Source: Corynebacterium urealyticum DSM 7109 (GTDB lineage Bacteria > Actinomycetota > Actinomycetes > Mycobacteriales > Mycobacteriaceae). Taken from it: a DNA stretch of 64,000 bases. This document shows positions 22,668 through 30,858 of this stretch, piece by piece. Position numbers and translations under genes: made by a program. Numbering within the stretch: the stretch's first letter is position 1; each line of letters begins with the position of its first letter. The notes under the pieces are model-generated. The model was not told the DNA's origin and did not search any database. It saw nothing but the letters and a program-made list of their open reading frames with translations. The DNA lies in NCBI RefSeq assembly GCF_000069945.1, contig NC_010545.1, positions 744,001 to 808,000 of the forward strand. Reading direction: 5' to 3'.

Positions 22668-23657
22668 GTGAGCATCACTGACCCCGAAAGCGTCATCACC
22701 GTCAGCGCCACCGTGATCCGGGACCCGCATGGCCGGGTGCTGTGCGTGCGCAAGGAGGGCTCGCCCTACTTCCAGCTGCCTGGCGGCAAGCCGGAGGCCG
22801 GCGAGTCTAGCGCGCAGGCCGCCACCCGGGAGGCCGCGGAGGAGATCGGCGTGGAGCTCAAGGAGGAAGACCTGAGCTTTCTGGGAATCTTCAGCGCGCA
22901 GGCCGCCAACGAAAAGGGCTTCCAGGTGCGCAGCACCGTCTACACCCATCCGTACACCGAGGCGCTGGGGCAGGTGGCCGGCGGCCAGGCGGAGATCGCG
23001 GAGACCCGGTGGCTGGACATCACGACACCCGAGGAGCTAGATGAACAGCTCGCCCCACTGTTGGCTCAGCGCATCGGGCCGGCGCTGGGCAGGAGGATCA
23101 ACTCGGTGACCGTGTTCACCGGGGCCAAGACCGGCACGGGGGAGGAGTATGTGGCACAGGCCCGCGAGTTCGGCCAGCCGCTGGCGGACCGGGGCATCAC
23201 CTTGGTCTACGGCGGCGGGCACGTCGGGCTGATGGGGGAGATCGCCGACGGCGTCCTAGAAAACGGTGGGCATGTGGTCGGCGTGATGCCGCGGCACCTG
23301 GTGGACGAGGAGATCGCCCACCCCGGGCTCTCCGCGCTGCTGGTGGTGGAGTCCATGGCCGAGCGCAAGCAGGTGATGACCGACCTGGCAGACGGCTTCG
23401 TCGCGCTACCGGGTGGGGTGGGCACCCTCGATGAGGTCTTCGAGGTATGGACCGGCCTCCAGCTCGGCACTCACGGCAAGCCGGTGGCGCTGTGCAACTC
23501 CCGGTTCTGGCAGCCGCTGGTCACGGGGTTGGCTGCGATGGTCAGCGAGGGCTTCATCCGCGCGGCGGACATCGATTCGCTGATCGTCACCGAGGACGCG
23601 GCCGAGACCCTGGAGCGCTTCGAGGGCTGGCAGCCGCCGCGCCCGCGCTGGTCCTAG
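22668..23657 (+). CDS. Nudix hydrolase fused to LOG-family phosphoribohydrolase
   Basis: 329 residues from GTG 22668 (AGAGGA upstream). Residues about 8-130 are a Nudix domain with the full box, GGKPEAGESSAQAATREAAE followed by EIG, which binds Mg and hydrolyses nucleoside diphosphates linked to another group. Residues about 145-329 are a LOG (TIGR00730) Rossmann domain with the diagnostic LPGGVGTLDEVFE, SMAERKQVM and an early GAKTGTGEEYV. LOG enzymes release adenine-type bases from nucleoside 5'-monophosphates. The fusion suggests sequential action on a nucleotide derivative (pyrophosphate cleavage, then base release), perhaps housekeeping of damaged nucleotides; this is inference. The stop overlaps that of the converging permease gene by 4 nt. 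Confidence 0.9.
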   Translation: MSITDPESVITVSATVIRDPHGRVLCVRKEGSPYFQLPGGKPEAGESSAQAATREAAEEIGVELKEEDLSFLGIFSAQAANEKGFQVRSTVYTHPYTEALGQVAGGQAEIAETRWLDITTPEELDEQLAPLLAQRIGPALGRRINSVTVFTGAKTGTGEEYVAQAREFGQPLADRGITLVYGGGHVGLMGEIADGVLENGGHVVGVMPRHLVDEEIAHPGLSALLVVESMAERKQVMTDLADGFVALPGGVGTLDEVFEVWTGLQLGTHGKPVALCNSRFWQPLVTGLAAMVSEGFIRAADIDSLIVTEDAAETLERFEGWQPPRPRWS

Positions 23658-25021
23658 CTCTGCTTCGGCGCGTTCGCTGCAGCGTCAGGGGCCTGATCCG
23701 ACGCCGCCGCGGCTTGCTGCGACGCGTAGCGTTCGTCGTATTCCTCGAGCTTGTCGAGCATCTCCTGGTGCTGGGCGGCCTCCGGGGAGTCCTCATACTC
23801 GCCCTCACCCTCATGCTGCTGCTCCAACTCATCCTGCAGCTTCTCACGGAAGCGCTCGTTATCCGGTGCGGTGCCGCGGATGAGCGTCGCGATGCGACGC
23901 AGGTCGCGGGTGGACGCCTTGGCCGGAGCCGTAGCGTACTTCCAGATGCGGGAGCGGGCCTTGCCTTCCGCCTCGATACGGCTCGCCGTCTTGAAACGCC
24001 ACAGGATCAACGCACCCACGATGACCATGCCAATCCAGCCCAGGATCGGGAAGACCACGGAGACCAGGTCGCCGAAGCCCACGAAGCTCACTCCGAAACC
24101 GACCAGCACACCCAGCAGATACACCGGGCGGTAGGCCTCCGGCTTCTTGGCGGTCATGCGACGACCCAGGGCATAGAACATGCCCAGGGCTGTGTTGAAA
24201 ACCATGAACACCACGACCACACTGGCGAAGTGGCTGAACCACGGTGCGATGTGCGTCGTCAGCGCCAGGATCGGGACGTCGGAGCCGAGGACCAGCGGAG
24301 CGGCCAGCAACAGCATGATGACCTCGACGACCACCATGGTGCTGTAGATCAGCCCACCCAGCAGACCACCGCGGATCGCGGTTTGCATGTTGCCACTATC
24401 ACCGCCGATGACCAGGATCATGCTGATGCCGGTGGCTAGCGTCATGCCCGTGTAGTTCAGTGCGGAGAGCCACCATGGCCGCACTGGGGACTCGTTTTGT
24501 GCTCCGATGGCAGCAAGTTCCGTGAAAGAGCCGTCCGGTTTATTCAGCAGCACCCACACGAAGACGATGAAGATCACCACGACGATGAGGGGCGTTGCTC
24601 CGCCGATGATCGTCGACACGCGGTCCACGTCCAACAATCCCACCAAGGCGATGATGATCGTCAGGCTCAATGCGCCGATCCAGGGCTGAACGCCCCATTG
24701 CTGCTCGACGACGGCACCGGCGCCGGCAATCATGATGAACCCAATGGCGAATTGGGTGACGGTTGCTCCCGCATCCATCACCTTGGAGATGATCGGGTGA
24801 GAGATGCGGTTGAAGACGGAGGAGTGCTCTTCGGCGAGGAAGAAACTTCCCGCCGTCATCGCGACGATCGCGGCACCCGCGGTGGTGATGGCCGCGACGA
24901 GCACACCCCACACGCCCATCGTGCCGAAGCTGACGAAGTACTGGGTAACTTCCTTGCCGGTTGCAAAGCCAGCGCCGACCAGTAGCCCGACCAGCGCCAA
25001 CCCAATTTTGATGCTTCTCAT
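23654..25021 (-). CDS. YkvI-like APC-superfamily membrane transporter
   Basis: 455 residues. About ten to eleven membrane segments occupy residues 1-345, beginning KIGLALVGLLVGAGFATGKEVTQYF, the G-x-G-F-A-T-G/S-G-x-E signature of YkvI-like transporters. The last about 110 residues are a soluble, charged and Gln/Ala-rich tail with coiled-coil character (ERFREKLQDELEQQHEGE...). The natural substrate of YkvI-type proteins is not established. It lies 30 bp downstream of the pyruvate:quinone oxidoreductase gene on the same strand, with GAGGAAAA before its ATG, so the two are probably one operon. Confidence 0.85.
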   Translation of the reverse strand: MRSIKIGLALVGLLVGAGFATGKEVTQYFVSFGTMGVWGVLVAAITTAGAAIVAMTAGSFFLAEEHSSVFNRISHPIISKVMDAGATVTQFAIGFIMIAGAGAVVEQQWGVQPWIGALSLTIIIALVGLLDVDRVSTIIGGATPLIVVVIFIVFVWVLLNKPDGSFTELAAIGAQNESPVRPWWLSALNYTGMTLATGISMILVIGGDSGNMQTAIRGGLLGGLIYSTMVVVEVIMLLLAAPLVLGSDVPILALTTHIAPWFSHFASVVVVFMVFNTALGMFYALGRRMTAKKPEAYRPVYLLGVLVGFGVSFVGFGDLVSVVFPILGWIGMVIVGALILWRFKTASRIEAEGKARSRIWKYATAPAKASTRDLRRIATLIRGTAPDNERFREKLQDELEQQHEGEGEYEDSPEAAQHQEMLDKLEEYDERYASQQAAAASDQAPDAAANAPKQS

Positions 25022-25051
25022 TCTTAACTTTTCCTCGAAAGGTGCTTCCCG

Positions 25052-26800
25052 CTACTTCCGGAAATTCACATCCGGCAGCAGCTCTAGCGCCTTCGCCCGG
25101 GCGAAACCATAAACCTGGGAGGGCTCGATTTCACCCGGCACCGACACCTCGTCCGGGTTGGTGAGAACCTCGACCAAGTAGGGCTTGGAGGAGTGCACAG
25201 CAGTGCGCAGGGCATCGGCCAGTTCCGCTGGCTCGGAGACCTGCACCGACTCCAAGCCCATGGCACGGCCGAGTTCAGCGAAGTCTGGATTATCCAAGTC
25301 AGTACCGTACTCCGGTAGGCCAACCTGTTCCATTTCCAGCTTCACCATTCCGAGTTTTGCGTTGTTGAACACCACGATGGTGATCGGCAGATCGTAGGTC
25401 ACCGCGGTGCGTAGATCGCCTGCCAGCATCATTAGCCCGCCGTCGCCTGCCATCGCCACGACCTGGCGGTCTGGGTACTCCGCCTGCGCGCCCAGCGCCA
25501 TTGGTAGGGCGTTGGCCATCGAGCCCAAGTTATAGGAGCCGATCAGGCGCCGGGTGCCGCGCATTGGCAGCAGCCGGGAGGGCCACACCGTCGACATGCC
25601 GGTATCCGAGGTGAAGATCGCATCGTCGGCGCAGACCTCGTCCAGCGCGGTGGCCACACCCTCCGGGCGGATCCGCTTGCTGGGGTTATCGCCCAGCGAA
25701 CGCAGCTTGCCGAGCAGTGTTTCATCGAAGTGCGGGTTGGCTAGCTTCTTCTGCCCGTCGAGCCAGCGCTCGTAGCGCTCGCGCAGCCCTTCTGCCCAGT
25801 CCTTCGCATCCTTTTCGACGCCGGCGCTGCGCAGCGCGCCGATCAGCAGGCGGAGGCTTTCGGTGGCGTCACCGACCAGGGCGACGTCGATCTGGGCGCG
25901 GCGGCCGATGTGGCTGGCGTTGATATCCAGCTGGATCATCTGCTTGCCGGAGGGGATCCACTCCCGGTAGGGGAAGTCCGTGCCGATCATGAAGATCGTG
26001 TCGGATTCCTCCATGGCCTTAATCGCCGCCGGGTTACCAATCAGCCCTGATTGACCCAACTGCCACGGGTTCTCATCCTCCAGGAACTCCTTGCCCTTAA
26101 GTGTCAGCACCATCGGGGAGTCCAAGATCTCTGCCAGCTCCAGTAGCTCCTCACGGGAGTTCTGCGCCCCGCGGCCGACCAGCAGCGAGACCTTCTCCGC
26201 CGACTGCAACGCGTTGACTGCCTCGCCGATCCGATCAGCCGACGGGGTAGACCCCGTGGGCTTTGGCGCGAAGCGTGGGATGGTGGCCTCCTTGGGCAGA
26301 GTCAGGCCGCCCACATCGGCGGGAATGCTCAACACTGCCACGCCGCTCTGCGCGATCGCGGCGTTCACGGCCTGCTCGAAAAGGTAGGGCATCTGCTCGG
26401 CGGTGGTGACCGTCGCGGTGAAGACGGAGACGTCGTCGAAGAGGCGGTCGTTGTTGACCTCCTGGAAGAAGTTCGTCCCGATGGAGGCCTGCGGGACCTG
26501 GCCCACGATGGCCAGCACCGGCGCGTGGGACTTCTGAGCATCATAAAGCCCGTTGAGCAGGTGGATCGCGCCGGGGCCGACGGTGCCCATGACCACCCCG
26601 AGTTCACCGGTGAGCTGTGCCTGCGCAGAGGCCGCGAAGGCGCCGGCCTCCTCGTGACGCACACCGATCCAGTCAATGCGATCCTCGCGCCGGATCGCGT
26701 CCGTGATGGGGTTGAGGGCATCACCCACCACGCCCCAGACCTTGGAGACCCCGTGCTCGGCCAGGGCCGTAACCATCATTTCGCCAACTGTCATAGCCAT
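25052..26800 (-). CDS. pqo: Pyruvate:quinone oxidoreductase (pyruvate dehydrogenase, quinone)
   Basis: 582 residues, full length for PoxB/Pqo. The N-terminal ThDP pyrimidine domain has VRHEEAGAFAASAQAQLTG with the catalytic Glu. The central FAD domain is about 190-330. The C-terminal pyrophosphate domain has the ThDP/Mg motif GDGGLMMLAGDLRT ... VFNNAKLGM. It converts pyruvate to acetate and CO2, passing electrons through FAD to menaquinone at the membrane; the C-terminal amphipathic end (RAKALELLPDVNF) is where PoxB binds lipid. GGAG lies 11 nt before the ATG at 26800; a second ATG is two codons on. It is the first gene of a probable operon with the YkvI-like transporter. Confidence 0.93.
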   Translation of the reverse strand: MAMTVGEMMVTALAEHGVSKVWGVVGDALNPITDAIRREDRIDWIGVRHEEAGAFAASAQAQLTGELGVVMGTVGPGAIHLLNGLYDAQKSHAPVLAIVGQVPQASIGTNFFQEVNNDRLFDDVSVFTATVTTAEQMPYLFEQAVNAAIAQSGVAVLSIPADVGGLTLPKEATIPRFAPKPTGSTPSADRIGEAVNALQSAEKVSLLVGRGAQNSREELLELAEILDSPMVLTLKGKEFLEDENPWQLGQSGLIGNPAAIKAMEESDTIFMIGTDFPYREWIPSGKQMIQLDINASHIGRRAQIDVALVGDATESLRLLIGALRSAGVEKDAKDWAEGLRERYERWLDGQKKLANPHFDETLLGKLRSLGDNPSKRIRPEGVATALDEVCADDAIFTSDTGMSTVWPSRLLPMRGTRRLIGSYNLGSMANALPMALGAQAEYPDRQVVAMAGDGGLMMLAGDLRTAVTYDLPITIVVFNNAKLGMVKLEMEQVGLPEYGTDLDNPDFAELGRAMGLESVQVSEPAELADALRTAVHSSKPYLVEVLTNPDEVSVPGEIEPSQVYGFARAKALELLPDVNFRK

Positions 26801-26988
26801 GGGTTCAATCGCTCCTCGAATTCAGACCTAAGTTTCTGTTTTTTAAAGAAGCAGTTGCGGCTGGTTGCCGGTCCGGGTCGACCAGCCACAGTGGTGCCCT
26901 TTGAGTCCCACTGTAACGGCCGGGTCAGAAGCCTGCAGAGCGTGCGCAGCGCCCCAGCATGAGGGCAGGCGAGGAGTGAGCGGTGTGG

Positions 26989-28842
26989 CTAGCGCTGCGC
27001 GGAACCCTCGAGATTGGCCACTGGCGCCTGTAGCGCCCGCAGCGCGTACAGGACCGCCGCGAGGTCCACGACCTCCTGCAACAGGGCGCCCGCGACCGCC
27101 GGGATGTACCCGAATGCCGCCACCAGCATCAGCCCCACCGAGAGCGTGATACCGATGATGATCGAGGTCTTGGCGGTCCGCAGCGTGTGCCGAGCGATCT
27201 CGATCGCCTCGGCCAGGGGAGCGAGGCTGTCCTTCAGAATGACGGCGTCCGCGGCCTCGCCGGCCGCCGTCGTTCCCCGCACGCCCAGGGCGATGCCGAT
27301 GTCTGCCGCGGCGAGCACCGGGGCGTCATTGATGCCGTCGCCGACCATCATCGTCGGGTGGGGAGCGAGGTTGCCCGCCAGCTCCACTTTGTCCTTCGGC
27401 AGCAGCCCGGCGTGGACCTCGTTGATTCCCAGTTTTTCGGCCACGGCATTTGCCGTCGGTTCCGCGTCCCCGGTGAGGATCGCGAGCTTGCCGACACCCT
27501 GGTTGCGTAGCCAGCGAATCAACGCACCCGCTTCCGGGCGTACCTGGTCGGCCATGTGCAGTGATCCAGCGAACTGGCCGTCGACCGCGACATAGGCGAC
27601 CGTCTCCCCGGATAGCACCTCCGCCGCATGCGCAGCCGGGTCGGTCTGCTGGATGAAGCTCAGCTTGCCGACCCGGACCTGGTGCCGACCGACCTCGGCA
27701 GCCACACCATTCGTGGCGATTTCTTCGAAATCCGTGGCAGTGGGGACGGTGACCCCACGGGCCTCGGCGGCCTGCATGATCCCCTCGGCGAGCGCGTGGG
27801 TGGAACCGCGCTCCGCTGCCGCGGCGAGAGCCAGAACCTCGTCCTCCTGCCAGCCATTGCTGGTATCGATGTGCTCCAGTTGCGGCCGGCCCGACGTGAG
27901 GGTGCCGGTCTTGTCGAAAGCGGCGGAGCGCACCGTGGCGAGCTGTTCCAGCACGCCACCGCCTTTGACCACCATGCCCCGCTCAGAGGCGCGCGACAGC
28001 CCACCCAGGAAGGCCACGGGGGCTGCGATGATCAGCGGACACGGGGTGGCCAGCACGAGCACCTCGGCGAAGCGGGTGGCGTCCTGAGCGACGAACGCCG
28101 CCACCGCGGCGAGGAGAACGGCGAAGACCGTGAATGGGAGCGCGAAACGGTCGGCGATGCGCACGACCGGGGCCTTTTCCTCGCGGGCCGTGGCCACCAG
28201 GTCGATGATCCGTTGGTATTGAGAATCCGCGGCCACCCGATCCGCCCGCAGACGAAGGGCCGCCTGGCCAGCCAGGGAGCCAGACATCACCTCGTCGCCG
28301 GTGTGCTTATCGACGCTGAGGGGCTCGCCGGTCAGCGCGGACTCGTCCACGCTGGCGTGTTCGGAAAGCAGCGTGCCGTCCACCGGGATCTGCTCGGCTG
28401 GGCGGACCAGGATGACGTCCCCGATCGCGATGTCCGACACCGCGATCTTCTCGACCTCGTCGGAATCCGCCGAGAGCAGGCGGAGTGCGTGCTGCGGGGC
28501 GCGGTTGAGAAGATTCGTGAGGTTGCGCTCCGCGCGGGCCTGCGCGTAATCCTCCAAGGCCTCGCCCCCGGTGATCATGAGGACGATGATCAGGCCCGCG
28601 ACGTACTCACCGACCAGCAAGGTGGCCGTCATCGACACGACGGCGAGGATATCCAGGCCGGTGTGCCCGCGCAGCAGGTCGCGGATCATGTCCGCACCTA
28701 CCCAGAGGATGACCGCCACGATGAATACTGAGGCGAGCCACTGTGCGGCGACTGGCTGCTCCATCAGCCGGAGCGCGCCCGTCGTGGCCAGGACTACCAG
28801 CGCGAGGTAGACCAGCCAGTAGCGTTGGAAATTTTTAAGCAT
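26989..28842 (-). CDS. P1B-type transition-metal ATPase with TPCP motif (P1B-5-like)
   Basis: 617 residues from ATG 28842; a TTG frame to 28881 has no ribosome-binding site. It has no N-terminal metal-binding domain. Motifs are DESALTGEPLS (actuator), VLATPCPLIIAAPVA (membrane metal site TPCP), DKTGTLT (phosphorylation), STHALAEGI in the nucleotide domain, VGDGINDAPVL (hinge) and QEVVDLAAVLYALRAL in the last helices. The TPCP sequence marks the P1B-5 subgroup, for which Ni/Fe export has been shown in rhizobial Nia; the metal here is inferred. Note STHA in place of the usual S-x-HP. The gene stands alone with no regulator next to it. Confidence 0.9.
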   Translation of the reverse strand: MLKNFQRYWLVYLALVVLATTGALRLMEQPVAAQWLASVFIVAVILWVGADMIRDLLRGHTGLDILAVVSMTATLLVGEYVAGLIIVLMITGGEALEDYAQARAERNLTNLLNRAPQHALRLLSADSDEVEKIAVSDIAIGDVILVRPAEQIPVDGTLLSEHASVDESALTGEPLSVDKHTGDEVMSGSLAGQAALRLRADRVAADSQYQRIIDLVATAREEKAPVVRIADRFALPFTVFAVLLAAVAAFVAQDATRFAEVLVLATPCPLIIAAPVAFLGGLSRASERGMVVKGGGVLEQLATVRSAAFDKTGTLTSGRPQLEHIDTSNGWQEDEVLALAAAAERGSTHALAEGIMQAAEARGVTVPTATDFEEIATNGVAAEVGRHQVRVGKLSFIQQTDPAAHAAEVLSGETVAYVAVDGQFAGSLHMADQVRPEAGALIRWLRNQGVGKLAILTGDAEPTANAVAEKLGINEVHAGLLPKDKVELAGNLAPHPTMMVGDGINDAPVLAAADIGIALGVRGTTAAGEAADAVILKDSLAPLAEAIEIARHTLRTAKTSIIIGITLSVGLMLVAAFGYIPAVAGALLQEVVDLAAVLYALRALQAPVANLEGSAQR

Positions 28843-28975
28843 ACGCACATATTCGCCTATTAATGCGCGTTTAGCTAGCAAGGATAGCCTATCTGAACTG
28901 CGGTTATGCTGGGCTTCGGAAAGCTGAGGCTCGGCGGTCAGCCCCGGGTTCTTCAGGCCATTTCTGCGCAGCGGA

Positions 28976-29851
28976 CTAGTCCCGCAGGAACTCCAACCAC
29001 CGGGGGAGCTCCCGCATCGTCTGCTGCATCCCCAGCGCGTAATTTCGCCGCAGCGCGCGTACCTTGCGCTCGGTGCTGGTGACCATCATGTTCTCCGGGT
29101 AGAAGATCATGGCCTTACCCTGGCGCTCCAGCTCGGTCATTTGCTCCCGCACCGCGTTATAACGCTCGTGTCTCGTCAATGCAGCCTCCGCCACCGCCGG
29201 GTACTTGCGGTTGAACAGGCGCACGAGCTGTGGAGACCCCATCGCCGGGCGCGTGTAGTTGCGCGGCTTCGTCGCCAGGATGAGGAATTTATCGAAGCCG
29301 GCCTCGATCGCATTCGGCAGCACGAGGCCACCCGTGTCACCCAGCGCACCGTCCACGTAGGGCACCCCGTCGATGATGGTCGTCGGCATCAGGGCGGGGA
29401 TCGTCGAGCTAGCCCGAACCTGTTTCATCAGGTCGCCGTCGTTGTGCTGGTCACCGCGACCCCAGGAGACCGTTTCTCCCGTGTCGGCCCGCAACGCGCT
29501 GATCGAAAAGGGGGTGTCGTCCGCGAAGAAGGTCTCGAAATCGAAGGGGATCGATGCGTTCGGCAGCGCGGCCTGCTCGTAGATGAAGTCCGAATTGAAG
29601 TAGCCGTTGCCCCGCATGAAGGACGACATCCCGCCCGCCGTGGGGTGGGCAGGAAGGGTGATGAAGCTCTCGCGGGCGCGCAGCCGGTCGCCGGAGAGGA
29701 AGTTCACGGTGTGCGAGGCACCTGCGCTCACCCCGCCGACCCAGCCGAACTTCACCTCATGGGCGAGTAGCTGATCGATGCAGGCCGCGGTGTAGCTATT
29801 GCGCATGCCGCCGCCTTCCAGGACGAGGGCAACGTTTCTTGCATCCAGCAT
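28976..29851 (-). CDS. Patatin-like phospholipase
   Basis: 291 residues. The oxyanion hole is LVLEGGGMRN, the nucleophile elbow GVSAGA (Ser about residue 43), and the dyad Asp lies in YVDGALGD (about residue 165). There is no signal peptide, so it acts in the cytoplasm or at the inner membrane, as in YjjU/RssA-like bacterial patatins. The C-terminal about 80 residues (AALTRHERYNAV ... RALRRNYALGMQQTMREL) are the helical extension of this subgroup. The start follows the DUF808 gene by 7 nt on the same strand, so they form an operon. Confidence 0.88.
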   Translation of the reverse strand: MLDARNVALVLEGGGMRNSYTAACIDQLLAHEVKFGWVGGVSAGASHTVNFLSGDRLRARESFITLPAHPTAGGMSSFMRGNGYFNSDFIYEQAALPNASIPFDFETFFADDTPFSISALRADTGETVSWGRGDQHNDGDLMKQVRASSTIPALMPTTIIDGVPYVDGALGDTGGLVLPNAIEAGFDKFLILATKPRNYTRPAMGSPQLVRLFNRKYPAVAEAALTRHERYNAVREQMTELERQGKAMIFYPENMMVTSTERKVRALRRNYALGMQQTMRELPRWLEFLRD

Positions 29852-29858
29852 GTTTTCC

Positions 29859-30785
29859 CTACCTCTTCTTTATCGACGTCGCGATCGCCCTGCACCCAAC
29901 AACGATGCCAAGCACGATGAACCCGGCGACCAGCCCAAATCCGAGGCTACACAGGGTTTCCGCGAGCCAGGAGGCGAAACCACCCCAACCGGCCACTGCG
30001 TCGCTGGCTGCCGCGGCGACCTCGTGTGGCCAATGCCAGCCCAGCTCGTCGAAGCCGGAGAGCAGGATGTGGCCGCCCACCCACAGCATCGCGAAGGTGC
30101 CGATCACCGCGATGGTGTTCAGGACCTTCGGCATCGCCGTGACCAAGCCCCGGCCGAAACGGGCGACCGCGGGCTTGTTGGTGGCGATGAGCCGCAACCC
30201 GATATCGTCGATCTTCACCAGCAGGCCCACGAAGCCGTAGACACCGAGCGTGATCGCCAAGGCGACGACGATGAGGATGAGGGTGCGGTTTAAGAACGGC
30301 TCGGTGGCCACCTCGTTCAGCGAGATGACCATGATCTCCGCCGAGAGGATGAAGTCCGTGAGGGTGGCCTGCTTGACCAGCGCGTCCTCCTCGACGACCT
30401 CTTCGCTCTCGGCGTCGTGATGCGCGACGATTCCGAGCTTCTCGGCGACCTTTTCCGCCCCCTCAAAGGAGAGGTAGAACCCGCCCACCATCAACAGGGG
30501 CATCAGCGCCCACGGGGCGAGCCAGCTCAGCAGCAGCGCGAGCGGCAGGATGATCACGAGCTTGTTGAATAGCGAGCCGCGCCCGATGCGGAAGATGATC
30601 GGCAGCTCCCGGGCAGGGGTCACGCCCTGAACGAACTTTGGGGTCACCGCGGCGTCGTCGACAACCACGCCCGCCGCCTTCGCGCTCGTGCGCCCGGCGG
30701 CCGCAGCGACGTCATCCACCGTGGCCGCTGCCTTTTTCGCGATCAGCGCGACGTCATCCAAGAGGGCGGCGAGTCCACCTGCCAT
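29859..30785 (-). CDS. DUF808 family membrane protein
   Basis: 308 residues. The start MAGGLAALLDDVALIAKKAA, followed by VVVDDAAVTPKFVQG and KVAEKLG, matches DUF808 closely. About six membrane segments lie between residues 70 and 305. The family is widespread in proteobacteria and actinobacteria and its function is not known. It is the first gene of the operon with the patatin gene; a link to membrane lipid turnover would be inference only. Confidence 0.92.
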   Translation of the reverse strand: MAGGLAALLDDVALIAKKAAATVDDVAAAAGRTSAKAAGVVVDDAAVTPKFVQGVTPARELPIIFRIGRGSLFNKLVIILPLALLLSWLAPWALMPLLMVGGFYLSFEGAEKVAEKLGIVAHHDAESEEVVEEDALVKQATLTDFILSAEIMVISLNEVATEPFLNRTLILIVVALAITLGVYGFVGLLVKIDDIGLRLIATNKPAVARFGRGLVTAMPKVLNTIAVIGTFAMLWVGGHILLSGFDELGWHWPHEVAAAASDAVAGWGGFASWLAETLCSLGFGLVAGFIVLGIVVGCRAIATSIKKR

Positions 30786-30858
30786 AGTCCGGTTGTTGCC
30801 TTTCGGTTCTGAGGCGGGGCGCAGTCGCGCCCGCCCGGATTACCAAGATGGCTCAAGT

